Shown piece by piece: positions 1 through 6,823 of a stretch of DNA of 19,743 nucleotides. This DNA comes from JBOGWY01 sp050694015 (GTDB lineage Bacteria > Actinomycetota > CADDZG01 > WHSQ01), in NCBI GenBank assembly GCA_050694015.1, contig JBOGWY010000373.1:1-19743 (forward strand), in the 5' to 3' direction. The position numbers and the translations under genes were made by a program. Position 1 is the first letter of the stretch; every line of letters begins with the position of its first letter. The notes below the pieces were generated by a model that was not told the DNA's origin, did not search any database, and saw only the letters and a program-made list of their open reading frames with translations.

Positions 1-2
1 GC

Positions 3-419
3 GCACTTCAATTGATGTGCGTAGTAACAGGGGTGAGTTACGGGTTCGTGCTTCTGTCTGCCGGACTAGCGGGGTTGGCAGCAGCCCTCGGCTTCATCGT
101 GGCGTTAGGTGTGCTCGGTCTCGCCGAGACGATCCTGTCACCAACCATCCCCGCGATGGTCAACGACCTGGCTCCCAACGAACTGCGCGGCAGGTATAAC
201 GCGCTGCACGCGCTGGCGTGGTCGTTCGGCAGCGTCGCGGGCCCGGCGATGGCCGGACTCTTCCTCGGCGCTCAGATGGGTGAGGAGTTCTTCGCGCTGC
301 TCATCGCTGCGTCCGGAGTCGGAGTTCTCTTCTCGCGGCGGTTGAAACGGCACGTGCCGGAGCAAGCGAACCTCATCGCTGAATCTGACGTGCCCGAACC
401 CGAGCCTGTGGGCGCCTAG
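3..419 (+). CDS. MFS transporter, C-terminal part (5' truncated by window edge)
   Basis: This is the last 138 residues of a major facilitator superfamily transporter. The frame is open to the left edge of the window, so the true start lies outside it. Visible are three to four hydrophobic helices, the basic-turn segment NELRGRYNALHALAWSFGS and the helix GSVAGPAMAGLFLG, which are typical of the last helices of drug-efflux or sugar-type MFS proteins. A basic cytoplasmic end (FSRRLKRHVPE) and a short acidic tail follow. The substrate cannot be read from this fragment. Its TAG stop (417-419) overlaps the stop of the convergent htpX gene (TAG on the minus strand, 416-418) inside one CTAG. Confidence 0.8.
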   Translation, partial: ALQLMCVVTGVSYGFVLLSAGLAGLAAALGFIVALGVLGLAETILSPTIPAMVNDLAPNELRGRYNALHALAWSFGSVAGPAMAGLFLGAQMGEEFFALLIAASGVGVLFSRRLKRHVPEQANLIAESDVPEPEPVGA

Positions 420-1351
420 GCCGGCGTGCTGCCGGAAAGGCTCGACTGCAGCGCCGCGATCCGATCGTCGAGGGGTGGGTGGGTGTTGAACATCCGGTTC
501 AGCCATGCGCCTTGTTTGCGCCCGCCTTCCTGCGCATTGCGCGCGATGGGCGCCTCGATCCAGAGATGCGCGGTAGCTCGGCTCGCGGTACGCACGACGG
601 TCTGATCCTCCTTGAGCTTCGACAGCGCGTTGATGAGCCCGGGCGGGTAGCGGGTCAACAGGACGCCGTCGGCGTCGGCGAGGAACTCTCGCCGGCGCGA
701 GATCGCGAACTGCAGTAGCTGGGCGAACAACGGTGCCAGGATCAGAAGCACGATGCCGATGATGGCGATCGGCAAGCCCAAACCGCCGCCCCGGTCGCGA
801 TCGCGCCCACCGCCACCCCACCACAGCGCGCGGAGGAGCCAGTCGGCGAGCAGGACCACGACACCCACGAGCGTGACCGCGATCGTCATCACGAGCGTGT
901 CGCGGTTCTTCACGTGGGATAGCTCGTGCGCGATGACACCTTCGAGTTCATCGCGGCTCATCTTCGCCATCAGGCCGCGGGTCACCGCGACCGCGGCGTG
1001 CTCCGGGTTGCGTCCTGTCGCGAACGCGTTCGGGGCGGAATCGTCGATCGTGTATACCCGGGGGGCCGGGATCCCGGCGGCGATGGAGAGGCTCTCGACG
1101 ATGTTGATGAGCTGGCGGTCGCGCGCCGGATCGGCGGGCTTGGCGCGGCTCATCGACAGCGCGATCGAGTCCGACGCGAAGTAGCTACCCCACGTCATCG
1201 CGAGCGCGATACCGACCGCGATGACCACCGGGACGTAGCCCCAGTCGGGATAGAAGAACGTGAATAACCATCCGACGCCCACCACGAGCACGACGAAGAT
1301 GAAGATCAATCCCCACGTCTTGCGGACGTTCGAGGCTACGCGGTCGTACAT
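416..1351 (-). CDS. htpX: HtpX-like M48 family membrane zinc metalloprotease
   Basis: The 311-residue product is an integral-membrane M48 peptidase that degrades misfolded membrane proteins. Two N-terminal transmembrane helices (about residues 14-33 and 39-58) are followed by the catalytic domain. The zinc motif HELSH is at residues 142-146 and the third ligand is probably the Glu of RREFLADAD near residue 222. Two further hydrophobic segments (about 152-175 and 192-215) are separated by a short Gly/Arg/Asp-rich loop, as in HtpX. The length is close to the family norm of about 290-310. The ATG at 1351 is preceded by GGAG about 7 nt upstream. It lies 28 bp downstream of lemA on the same strand, and lemA-htpX pairing is common in bacteria, so a two-gene operon is likely. 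Confidence 0.93.
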   Translation of the reverse strand: MYDRVASNVRKTWGLIFIFVVLVVGVGWLFTFFYPDWGYVPVVIAVGIALAMTWGSYFASDSIALSMSRAKPADPARDRQLINIVESLSIAAGIPAPRVYTIDDSAPNAFATGRNPEHAAVAVTRGLMAKMSRDELEGVIAHELSHVKNRDTLVMTIAVTLVGVVVLLADWLLRALWWGGGGRDRDRGGGLGLPIAIIGIVLLILAPLFAQLLQFAISRRREFLADADGVLLTRYPPGLINALSKLKEDQTVVRTASRATAHLWIEAPIARNAQEGGRKQGAWLNRMFNTHPPLDDRIAALQSSLSGSTPA

Positions 1352-1379
1352 CTAGGACTCCGGCCCTTCGAAGCAGCGC

Positions 1380-2024
1380 TTAAGCGGTGGGAGGCTGCGC
1401 CCCCGAGGGTGACGAAGGCGGAGCCGCCGGAGGCGGCGCAGCAGGCGGCGCGCCCGTACCTCCACCTTGTCCGAAGTCGACCCGCACGGGCTCCCGTGAC
1501 GCCTCCTCGATCTCGAAGTACTCCTTGTCGTTGAAGTTGAACGCCCCGGCGATGATGTTGGTCGGGAACGTCTCGCGCGTGTTGTCGTAGGCGAGGACCT
1601 GCTCGTTGTAGAACTGCCGCGCGAACGCGATGCGCGACTCCGTCCCGGTCAGCTCCTCTTGCAGCGCGAGGAAGTTCTCGTTTGCGCGCAGCTGCGGGTA
1701 CGCCTCCGCTACCGCGAACAGCTGTCGTAACGCGCCGGTGAGCACGTTCTCGGCTTGCGCCTGCTGGGCCACGCCTTCCGCGGCCTGGGCCTGCTGGCGA
1801 GCGGCGATCACTGCTTCGAGCGTCTCGCGCTCGTGAGCGGCGTAGCCCTTGACGGTCTCGACAAGGTTCGGGATCAGGTCGTACCGGCGTTTCAGCTGGA
1901 CATCGATCTGGGACCACGCGGCTTCGATCCGATTACGTAGCCGGACCAGCCGGTTGTACGCGAAGACGATGAATAGGACCAGCACCACGATCACAGCGAT
2001 GACGATCAGGCCGATGGCGTCCAT
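1380..2024 (-). CDS. lemA: LemA family protein
   Basis: The 214-residue protein has one N-terminal membrane helix (about residues 4-24) followed by the long helical LemA domain. Diagnostic segments are YNRLVRLRNRIEAAWSQIDV, KRRYDLIPNLVETVKGYA, ARQQAQ and RIAFARQFYNEQVLAYD. The last 25 or so residues are Pro/Ala/Gly-rich and look disordered. The biochemical role of LemA is not settled; it is a membrane-anchored coiled-coil protein that often accompanies HtpX-type proteases. The ATG at 2024 has a strong AGGAAGGAG ribosome binding site 4 nt upstream, which fixes the start and contrasts with the many leaderless-looking genes in the window. It is the first gene of the probable lemA-htpX operon. 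Confidence 0.92.
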   Translation of the reverse strand: MDAIGLIVIAVIVVLVLFIVFAYNRLVRLRNRIEAAWSQIDVQLKRRYDLIPNLVETVKGYAAHERETLEAVIAARQQAQAAEGVAQQAQAENVLTGALRQLFAVAEAYPQLRANENFLALQEELTGTESRIAFARQFYNEQVLAYDNTRETFPTNIIAGAFNFNDKEYFEIEEASREPVRVDFGQGGGTGAPPAAPPPAAPPSSPSGAQPPTA

Positions 2025-2083
2025 GGGGCTCCTTCCTTGTTGTCTCTACCAACAAGTGTGCGGCACGTGCGCCGACTAAGCAA
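2025..2083 (-). promoter_or_regulatory. lemA promoter and leader with inverted repeat
   Basis: On the minus strand a candidate -35 TTGCTT (plus-strand 2078-2083) and -10 CACACT (2055-2060) are separated by exactly 17 bp. The leader then holds a 7-bp inverted repeat, CTTGTTG and CAACAAG (2036-2042 and 2050-2056), with a 7-nt spacer just upstream of the ribosome binding site. The repeat could be an operator or a leader hairpin. This is inference from sequence only. Confidence 0.4.
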
Positions 2084-2093
2084 CGCGCCCGCC

Positions 2094-2105
2094 TACTATT
2101 GAGGG
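2094..2105 (+). promoter_or_regulatory. Probable -10 of a leaderless transcript for the SelW-like gene
   Basis: TACTAT at 2094-2099 fits the TANNNT -10 consensus and ends 6 nt before the A of the ATG at 2106. Transcription would therefore start at or beside the start codon. The GAGGG just before the ATG is too close to act as a ribosome binding site. No good -35 box is visible. The same arrangement recurs before several other genes in the window. Confidence 0.45.
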
Positions 2106-2345
2106 ATGAAGGTCTCGATCGAATACTGCGCTCAATGAGGGTACGCGCCTAGAGCCGTCGGTCTGACGGAGCGACTTCTTGAAGAGTTCGAACATCACCT
2201 CGACGAGGTGACGTTGATCCCGTCGCGAGGCGGGGTCTTCGAGGTCACGTTGGGCGACGACCTCATCTATTCGAAGAAGGAAACCGGGCGGCACGCGGAG
2301 TACGACGAGGTCCTCCGGTCGGCGCGAGAAGTCATTCCCACGTAG
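2106..2345 (+). CDS. SelW-like (Rdx family) selenoprotein, read through in-frame TGA as selenocysteine
   Basis: Reading TGA 2136-2138 as selenocysteine (U) gives 79 residues that match the SelW/SelT/Rdx thioredoxin-like family from end to end. It starts KVSIEYC at residues 2-8, and the redox motif C8-A-Q-U11 is followed by GY, as in animal selenoprotein W (CxxUGY). Next come a helix with LTERLLEEFE, then VTLIPSRGGVFEVTLGD and LIYSKKETGRHAEYDEV, the family's beta-hairpin and C-terminal signature. A hairpin 21 nt after the TGA fits a bacterial SECIS. A stop codon at 2100-2102 lies in frame just upstream, so ATG 2106 is the only ATG start. The proposed role is a small cytosolic selenol/thiol oxidoreductase; the substrate is unknown for the family. 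It ends 6 bp from the convergent aroG stop. The alternative, a nonsense mutation in a Cys-type Rdx gene, is less likely because the downstream frame is intact and the TGA is at the catalytic position. Confidence 0.88.
2139..2173 (+). promoter_or_regulatory. Candidate bacterial SECIS element (selenocysteine insertion hairpin)
   Basis: Immediately after the in-frame TGA, CCGTC (2155-2159) pairs perfectly with GACGG (2165-2169) around the five-base loop GGTCT (2160-2164). A lower stem can form between CGC at 2144-2146 (or 2146-2148) and GCG at 2171-2173. Twenty-one nucleotides separate the TGA from the loop, within the 16-37 nt described for bacterial SECIS elements. The loop starts with G, as required, and as I recall equals the GGUCU loop of the E. 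coli fdhF SECIS that SelB binds. Confidence 0.75.
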
Positions 2346-2351
2346 CAGCGC

Positions 2352-3695
2352 TCACGTCCCCTGCAGCATCTCTCCGATCTGGAACGCGAGGTCCAACGAC
2401 TGTCGCGCATTGAGGCGCGGATCGCAGAGAGCCTGATAGCGCGTTTCGAGGTGCTGGTCGAGTACCTCTTCGGCTCCGCCGAGACACTCGGTCACGTCTT
2501 CGTGGGTGAGCTCCAGGTGCACGCCTCCCGGGGCCACGCCCTCCTGCTGGCACACCACGAAGAACGACTTGATCTCCGTCAGGATGTCGTCGAAGCGCCG
2601 GGTCTTGAACCCCCCTCCGGTCGTGAACGTGTTGCCGTGCATCGGATCGCACACCCACACGACGCGGCGATCTTCCTTATCGAGCGCGCGGATGAGCGGC
2701 GGGAGCTTCTCCTCGACGAGGTTCGAGCCCATCCGTGCGATCAGGGTGAGACGACCGGGCTCGCCGTCGGGATCGAGCCGCGCGCAGAGTTCGACCAGTT
2801 CCTGCGGCGTCGCGGTCGGACCGACCTTGCACGCGACGGGGTTCTTCACTCCCGAGAGGAACTCGACGTGCCCACCGTCGATCTGACGGGTGCGGTCGCC
2901 GACCCAGAGCAGATGCGCGGAGCAGTCGTACCAGTCCCCGCTCAAGCTGTCCTCGCGCGTCAGCGCCTCCTCGTACCCGAGCAATAGAGCTTCGTGCGAA
3001 GTGAAGAAATCGACCTCGTGCAGATGCGAGTCGGTGCCCAGATCGATGCCGCACGCGGCCATGAACCGCAACGCCCTATCGATCTGACGTGCGATCGCTT
3101 CGTACCGCTGTCCCTGCGTGCTCGCGGCGACGAACTCCTGGTTCCAGACGTGGATCTGTCGCAGGTCGGCGAAGCCTCCCTTGGTGAAGGCGCGGATCAG
3201 GTTGAGGGTCGCGGCAGCCTGGTGGTACGCGCGCACGAGGCGTTTGGGGTCGGCGCGGCGCGAGTTCTCGTCGAACGCGAAGTCGTTCACTGCGTGGCCG
3301 CGGAACGATGGAAGCTCGAGGCCGTTGAGCGCCTCGTTCGGCGACGACCGCGGTTTGGCGAACTGTCCCGCGATGCGGCCGACCTTCACTACGGGCAGCC
3401 CCGAGCTGTACGTGAGGACGACGGCCATCTGCAGGATCACTTTCAATTTGTCCCGGATCGCGTCGGCCGAGAAATCGCCGAAAGCTTCTGCGCAATCCCC
3501 GGCTTGCAGGAGGAAGGCCTCGCCGTCGGCGACCTTCGCGAGAGAACTCTTCAGGGAGCGCGCCTCACCGGCGAACACGAGCGGCGGGAGGGATCGGATC
3601 TCGTCCAGCGCTTCGTCGAGCGCGACCGGATCCGGCCACTCCGGTTGTTGGTCCGTGGGCCGTTGGTGCCATGACGTGGGTGACCACCTCGGCAT
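2352..3695 (-). CDS. aroG: Class II 3-deoxy-7-phosphoheptulonate (DAHP) synthase
   Basis: The 447-residue protein catalyses the first step of the shikimate pathway, phosphoenolpyruvate plus erythrose 4-phosphate to DAHP. It is the plant/actinobacterial class II type, not the E. coli type. Visible signatures are QAGDCAEAF (metal-binding Cys at about residue 68), VVKVGRIAGQFAKPRSSP (103-119), YASHE-like TSHEALLLGYE (232-242), GERTRQIDG-like GDRTRQIDGGH (266-276), CDPMHGNT (349-356) with the catalytic-site His, and LTHEDVTECLGGA near the C-terminus. The length is slightly below the roughly 460 residues of the Mycobacterium enzyme because the N-terminus is shorter. I chose ATG 3695; a frame open to 3851 would run through the divergent ilvA. 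There is no ribosome binding site, but GACGAT sits 6 nt upstream as a possible -10. It is divergent from ilvA. Confidence 0.95.
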   Translation of the reverse strand: MPRWSPTSWHQRPTDQQPEWPDPVALDEALDEIRSLPPLVFAGEARSLKSSLAKVADGEAFLLQAGDCAEAFGDFSADAIRDKLKVILQMAVVLTYSSGLPVVKVGRIAGQFAKPRSSPNEALNGLELPSFRGHAVNDFAFDENSRRADPKRLVRAYHQAAATLNLIRAFTKGGFADLRQIHVWNQEFVAASTQGQRYEAIARQIDRALRFMAACGIDLGTDSHLHEVDFFTSHEALLLGYEEALTREDSLSGDWYDCSAHLLWVGDRTRQIDGGHVEFLSGVKNPVACKVGPTATPQELVELCARLDPDGEPGRLTLIARMGSNLVEEKLPPLIRALDKEDRRVVWVCDPMHGNTFTTGGGFKTRRFDDILTEIKSFFVVCQQEGVAPGGVHLELTHEDVTECLGGAEEVLDQHLETRYQALCDPRLNARQSLDLAFQIGEMLQGT

Positions 3696-3740
3696 GGTGC
3701 AATCGTCGCGTCTTTGGGGCCTTCGTGGCACCATGATCGA
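3693..3740. promoter_or_regulatory. Divergent aroG/ilvA promoter region with 8-bp inverted repeat
   Basis: Only 45 bp separate the two start codons. CATGGTGC (3693-3700) and GCACCATG (3728-3735) are perfect inverted repeats centred between the genes, each covering a start or -10 region. Possible leaderless -10 boxes are GACGAT on the minus strand (plus 3702-3707, 6 nt from the aroG ATG) and CACCAT on the plus strand (3729-3734, 6 nt from the ilvA GTG). A regulator bound here could control both amino-acid genes together. This is inference only. Confidence 0.4.
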
Positions 3741-4958
3741 GTGAAGACCAAGGGCCTCGTGGACCTTGCCGAGATCGAAGAAGCGAGGCGACGGCTGGAG
3801 GGCGTTGCCGTCACGACCCCCCTGGATCGGTCTCGGGCGCTGTCGGACCACGTGGGTGGCCCCGTCTTCATCAAGTGCGAGAACCTCCAGCGGACCGGCT
3901 CCTTCAAGATCCGCGGCGCCTACAACCGCATCGCCCGTCTCGCCGACGACCAGAAATCATGCGGCGTGGTCGCGGCATCGGCAGGCAATCACGCTCAAGG
4001 GGTCGCGCTGGCCGCGTCGATCGCCGGTGCTCCGTCGCGCGTGTTCATGCCTGCCGCGGCGTCGCTACCGAAGGTAGAAGCCACGAAACGGTACGGAGCC
4101 GAGGTGGACCTCGTCGGCAAGGATTTCGGCGAAGCGTTCCTCGCCGCGACCGCGTACGCGGAGGAACACTCCTCGACGTTCGTGCACCCCTACGACCATC
4201 CCGACATCATCGCCGGGCAAGGAACGGTCGGGTGTGAGATCTACGAACAACTGAAGGACGTGCAAACCGTGGTCGTGCCGGTCGGCGGCGGCGGACTGAT
4301 CTCGGGTGTTGCCGCCGCGTTGAAAGCGCTCAAACCTTCCGTGCGCATCGTCGGCGTGCAAGCGAAGGGCGCGTCGTCGTTCATCCCCTCACTGAAGGAA
4401 GGGCGGCCCATCGCGCTGGAGCGGCTCTCGACGATCGCGGACGGGATCGCTGCGAACTCGCCGGGTGAGCTGACGCTCGCTCACGTGTCGCGCTTCGTCG
4501 ATGAGGTCGTGGACGTGAGCGACGAGTCGATCGCGCGCGGCCTCGTGTTCACCGCCGAGCGCATGAAGCTCGTCTTGGAGCCATCGGGCGCGGCGGGGGT
4601 CGCGGCGGTCCTGGAGGATGCGGCCAAGCTCACGCCTCCGGTGGTCGTACTGCTGTCGGGCGGAAACGTCGATCCGCTCCTATTACTTCGTGTGATCCGT
4701 TTCGGCCTGAGTGCATCCGGTCGCTATTTCGCGTTCCAGACCCACATCTCCGATCGCCCCGGCGAGCTCCACCGCTTGCTCGGCTTGATCGCCGAGAGCG
4801 GCGCCAACCTCGTCGGCGTCGAGCACCGTCGTGAAGGGGTGGTGTTGGACCTGGGTGAGGTCGAGGTTTCGCTGCAGGTCGAGACGAGGGGGCCCGAGCA
4901 CATCGAGGAACTGACCGAGCGACTGAGCGCGGCCGGGTACCCCCTGGAGCGGGTCTGA
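3741..4958 (+). CDS. ilvA: Threonine ammonia-lyase (threonine dehydratase) with ACT domain
   Basis: The 405-residue enzyme is a PLP-dependent fold type II deaminase that converts threonine to 2-oxobutanoate and ammonia, the entry to isoleucine synthesis. The PLP lysine lies in RTGSFKIRGAYNR (about K56). The substrate loop is ASAGNHAQGVA, the phosphate-binding Gly loop is VPVGGGGLISG, and LLSGGNVD follows. The last 75 or so residues (from YFAFQTHISDRPGELHRLLG) form one ACT domain, giving the short single-ACT architecture of about 400 residues. I chose the GTG at 3741; a TTG at 3714 in the same frame is possible but would extend into the inverted repeat. nadC begins 38 bp downstream. A catabolic serine/threonine dehydratase is the alternative. 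Confidence 0.92.
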   Translation: MKTKGLVDLAEIEEARRRLEGVAVTTPLDRSRALSDHVGGPVFIKCENLQRTGSFKIRGAYNRIARLADDQKSCGVVAASAGNHAQGVALAASIAGAPSRVFMPAAASLPKVEATKRYGAEVDLVGKDFGEAFLAATAYAEEHSSTFVHPYDHPDIIAGQGTVGCEIYEQLKDVQTVVVPVGGGGLISGVAAALKALKPSVRIVGVQAKGASSFIPSLKEGRPIALERLSTIADGIAANSPGELTLAHVSRFVDEVVDVSDESIARGLVFTAERMKLVLEPSGAAGVAAVLEDAAKLTPPVVVLLSGGNVDPLLLLRVIRFGLSASGRYFAFQTHISDRPGELHRLLGLIAESGANLVGVEHRREGVVLDLGEVEVSLQVETRGPEHIEELTERLSAAGYPLERV

Positions 4959-4996
4959 CAAGGAAGCCGTGGGCCTACGGCAGTGTTGGACCTGAC

Positions 4997-5842
4997 GTGA
5001 GTCATATCGAGAGGTTGGATCTCGTCTCGCTGATACGGGGGTTCCTCGCCGAGGACATCGGTCGGGGCGACCGCACCACGGAGGCAACGGTCGCCGCCGA
5101 CGCGCGCGGCCGTGCCCGTATCGAGGCGCGCGAGGCAGCGGTGATCGCCGGCCTCGACGTGGCGCGCACGTGCTTCGAGATTCTTGCCCCCGGCGAGATC
5201 TCGTGGGACACGGTCGTTTCCGATGGCGATCGCGTCGAACCCGGCGACGTCCTCGTCCGCATCGAAGGTCCTCTCCGCGCGATCCTCACCGGCGAGCGCA
5301 CCGCCCTCAACCTCCTCCAGCGCTTGAGTGCCACCGCCACGATGACGCGCCGCTTCGTCGACGAGGTGATCGGCACTTCGGTCCGCGTCGTCGACACCCG
5401 CAAGACCTCACCCGGCCTCCGCGATCTCGAGAAGTACGCGGTCCGCGTCGGAGGCGGTACGAACCATCGTTCCGGGCTCGACGACGGGATCCTCATCAAG
5501 GACAACCACATCGCCGCAGCAGGCGGGGTAACGGACGCCGTCTCGCGCGCGAAGCGCGCAGCACCACACGGGCTGCGCGTGGAGGTCGAGGTGCAAACGC
5601 TCGACGAGCTGGATGAAGCTCTCGCCGCCGGCGCCGACGCGATCCTGCTGGACAACATGCCGCCTGAGACGATCCGCGAGGCGGTCGCGCACGCCGGCGG
5701 AAAGGCCTTGTTGGAGGCTTCGGGAGGCATCAAGCTGGAGAACATCAAGGGGTATGCAGAAACCGGCGTCGACCTGATCTCGGTCGGCGCCCTTACGCAT
5801 TCGGCGAAGGCGATCGATCTTTCGCTCGAGGTGGAGGCCTGA
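4997..5842 (+). CDS. nadC: Nicotinate-nucleotide diphosphorylase (carboxylating), quinolinate phosphoribosyltransferase
   Basis: The 281-residue enzyme converts quinolinate and PRPP to nicotinate mononucleotide, CO2 and pyrophosphate in de novo NAD synthesis. An N-terminal alpha/beta domain (EDIGRGDRTTEATV, residues 19-32) precedes the barrel. Active-site signatures are VDTRKTSPGLRDLEKYAV (132-149), GGGTNHRSGL (152-161), ILIKDNHI (165-172), the segment AILLDNMPPE and EASGGI. The length is normal for the family (about 280). The start is GTG 4997; an AGGAAG lies too far upstream to serve it and no clear ribosome binding site is present. It is 38 bp after ilvA and 6 bp before nadA, so it is probably co-transcribed with both. 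Confidence 0.96.
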   Translation: MSHIERLDLVSLIRGFLAEDIGRGDRTTEATVAADARGRARIEAREAAVIAGLDVARTCFEILAPGEISWDTVVSDGDRVEPGDVLVRIEGPLRAILTGERTALNLLQRLSATATMTRRFVDEVIGTSVRVVDTRKTSPGLRDLEKYAVRVGGGTNHRSGLDDGILIKDNHIAAAGGVTDAVSRAKRAAPHGLRVEVEVQTLDELDEALAAGADAILLDNMPPETIREAVAHAGGKALLEASGGIKLENIKGYAETGVDLISVGALTHSAKAIDLSLEVEA

Positions 5843-5848
5843 TCGAGA

Positions 5849-6823
5849 ATGGTTCTGACTGAAGCAGCACTTCGTTCCGGAGTCGACGAAGACTGGGCGA
5901 AAGAAGTGAAGCGCCTGGCGCGCGAGCAGGACGCGGTGATCGTGTCCCACAACTATCAGCATCCCGCGATCCAGGATGTCGCCGATTTCGTCGGTGACTC
6001 GCTGGAGCTCTCTCGCATCGCCGCCGAGGTGGACGAGTCAACGATCGTGTTCTGCGGCGTTCACTTCATGGCCGAGACCGCGAAGGTGCTGGCATACGAC
6101 AAGAAGGTGCTGATCCCCGACCTGAAGGCGGGGTGCTCGCTCGCGGCGTCGATAACGGCGGATCAACTGCGCGCGTGGAAGGCCGAACATCCCGGGGCTG
6201 TGGTTGTGATGTACGTCAACTCGGACATCGAGACGAAGGCGGAGACCGATTACTGCGTGACGTCGGCTAACGCGCCCAACGTCGTCAACTCGATCCCGGC
6301 CGACAAAGAGATCCTGTTCGGGCCCGACATGTTCCTCGGGGCACATGTCGAGCGCGTGACGGGTCGGAAGATGCACGTGTGGATGGGCGAATGTCACGTC
6401 CACGCCGGGATCGAGCCCACCGACATCACGAACATGATGTCGGCGCATCCCGACGCCGAGCTGCACGTACATCCCGAATGCGGTTGCTCGTCGCAGTGCA
6501 TGTATCTGCTTTCGACCGGCGACCTGCCCGCGGATCGCACGTTCGTGATGGGGACAGGGGGCATGGTGCGGCGCGCCAGAGAATCGGACGCCAAGGAGTT
6601 CATCGTCGCCACCGAGACACACATGCTGCACCGGCTCCGCAAGGAGAACCCGAAGGCGAACTACCTGGCCGCCAACGAGAAGGCGCAGTGCGGCTATATG
6701 GCGATGATCACGCCGTCGAAGCTGCTTCGCACGCTCAAGACGGGTGAGTTCGAGATCGACATCGCTCCCGAGATCGCCGAGCGGGCCCGGCTACCGATCG
6801 AGCGGATGATCGCTATCGGCTGA
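5849..6823 (+). CDS. nadA: Quinolinate synthase (NadA)
   Basis: The 324-residue iron-sulfur enzyme condenses iminoaspartate with dihydroxyacetone phosphate to quinolinate. Signatures are VSHNYQHPAIQDVADFVGDS (32-51), FCGVHFMAETAK (68-79), VTSANAPNVV and YLAANEKAQCGYMAMITPSKL (272-292). The likely 4Fe-4S ligands are C96 (AGCSLA), C182 (GECHVH) and C281 (QCGYM). The extra cysteines in ECGCSSQC (210-217) lie in the third domain. ATG 5849 is 6 bp after the nadC stop, with GGAGG inside the end of nadC. No nadB-like aspartate oxidase is present in the window, so iminoaspartate must come from a gene elsewhere. Its 3' end overlaps the convergent membrane-protein gene by 33 bp. Confidence 0.96.
   Translation: MVLTEAALRSGVDEDWAKEVKRLAREQDAVIVSHNYQHPAIQDVADFVGDSLELSRIAAEVDESTIVFCGVHFMAETAKVLAYDKKVLIPDLKAGCSLAASITADQLRAWKAEHPGAVVVMYVNSDIETKAETDYCVTSANAPNVVNSIPADKEILFGPDMFLGAHVERVTGRKMHVWMGECHVHAGIEPTDITNMMSAHPDAELHVHPECGCSSQCMYLLSTGDLPADRTFVMGTGGMVRRARESDAKEFIVATETHMLHRLRKENPKANYLAANEKAQCGYMAMITPSKLLRTLKTGEFEIDIAPEIAERARLPIERMIAIG

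Noticed and set aside
2076..2294. 72-residue minus-strand frame between lemA and aroG
   Set aside because: It is the antisense shadow of the SelW-like gene, has no recognisable domain, and the plus strand gives a clear family match once TGA is read as Sec.
2106..2345. Pseudogene explanation for the SelW-like frame
   Set aside because: The only interruption is at the exact Sec position, followed by a SECIS-like hairpin, and the remaining 68 codons keep all family signatures; kept as an alternative to test but not preferred.
3733..3744. Four-codon minimal frame ATG-ATC-GAG-TGA overlapping the ilvA GTG
   Set aside because: It could be a regulatory upstream frame, but if transcription starts at the GTG, as the -10 spacing suggests, it would not be on the mRNA; chance is sufficient.
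3696..3851. N-terminal extension of aroG to 3851
   Set aside because: It runs antisense into ilvA and lacks similarity to class II DAHP synthases; ATG 3695 gives the normal length.
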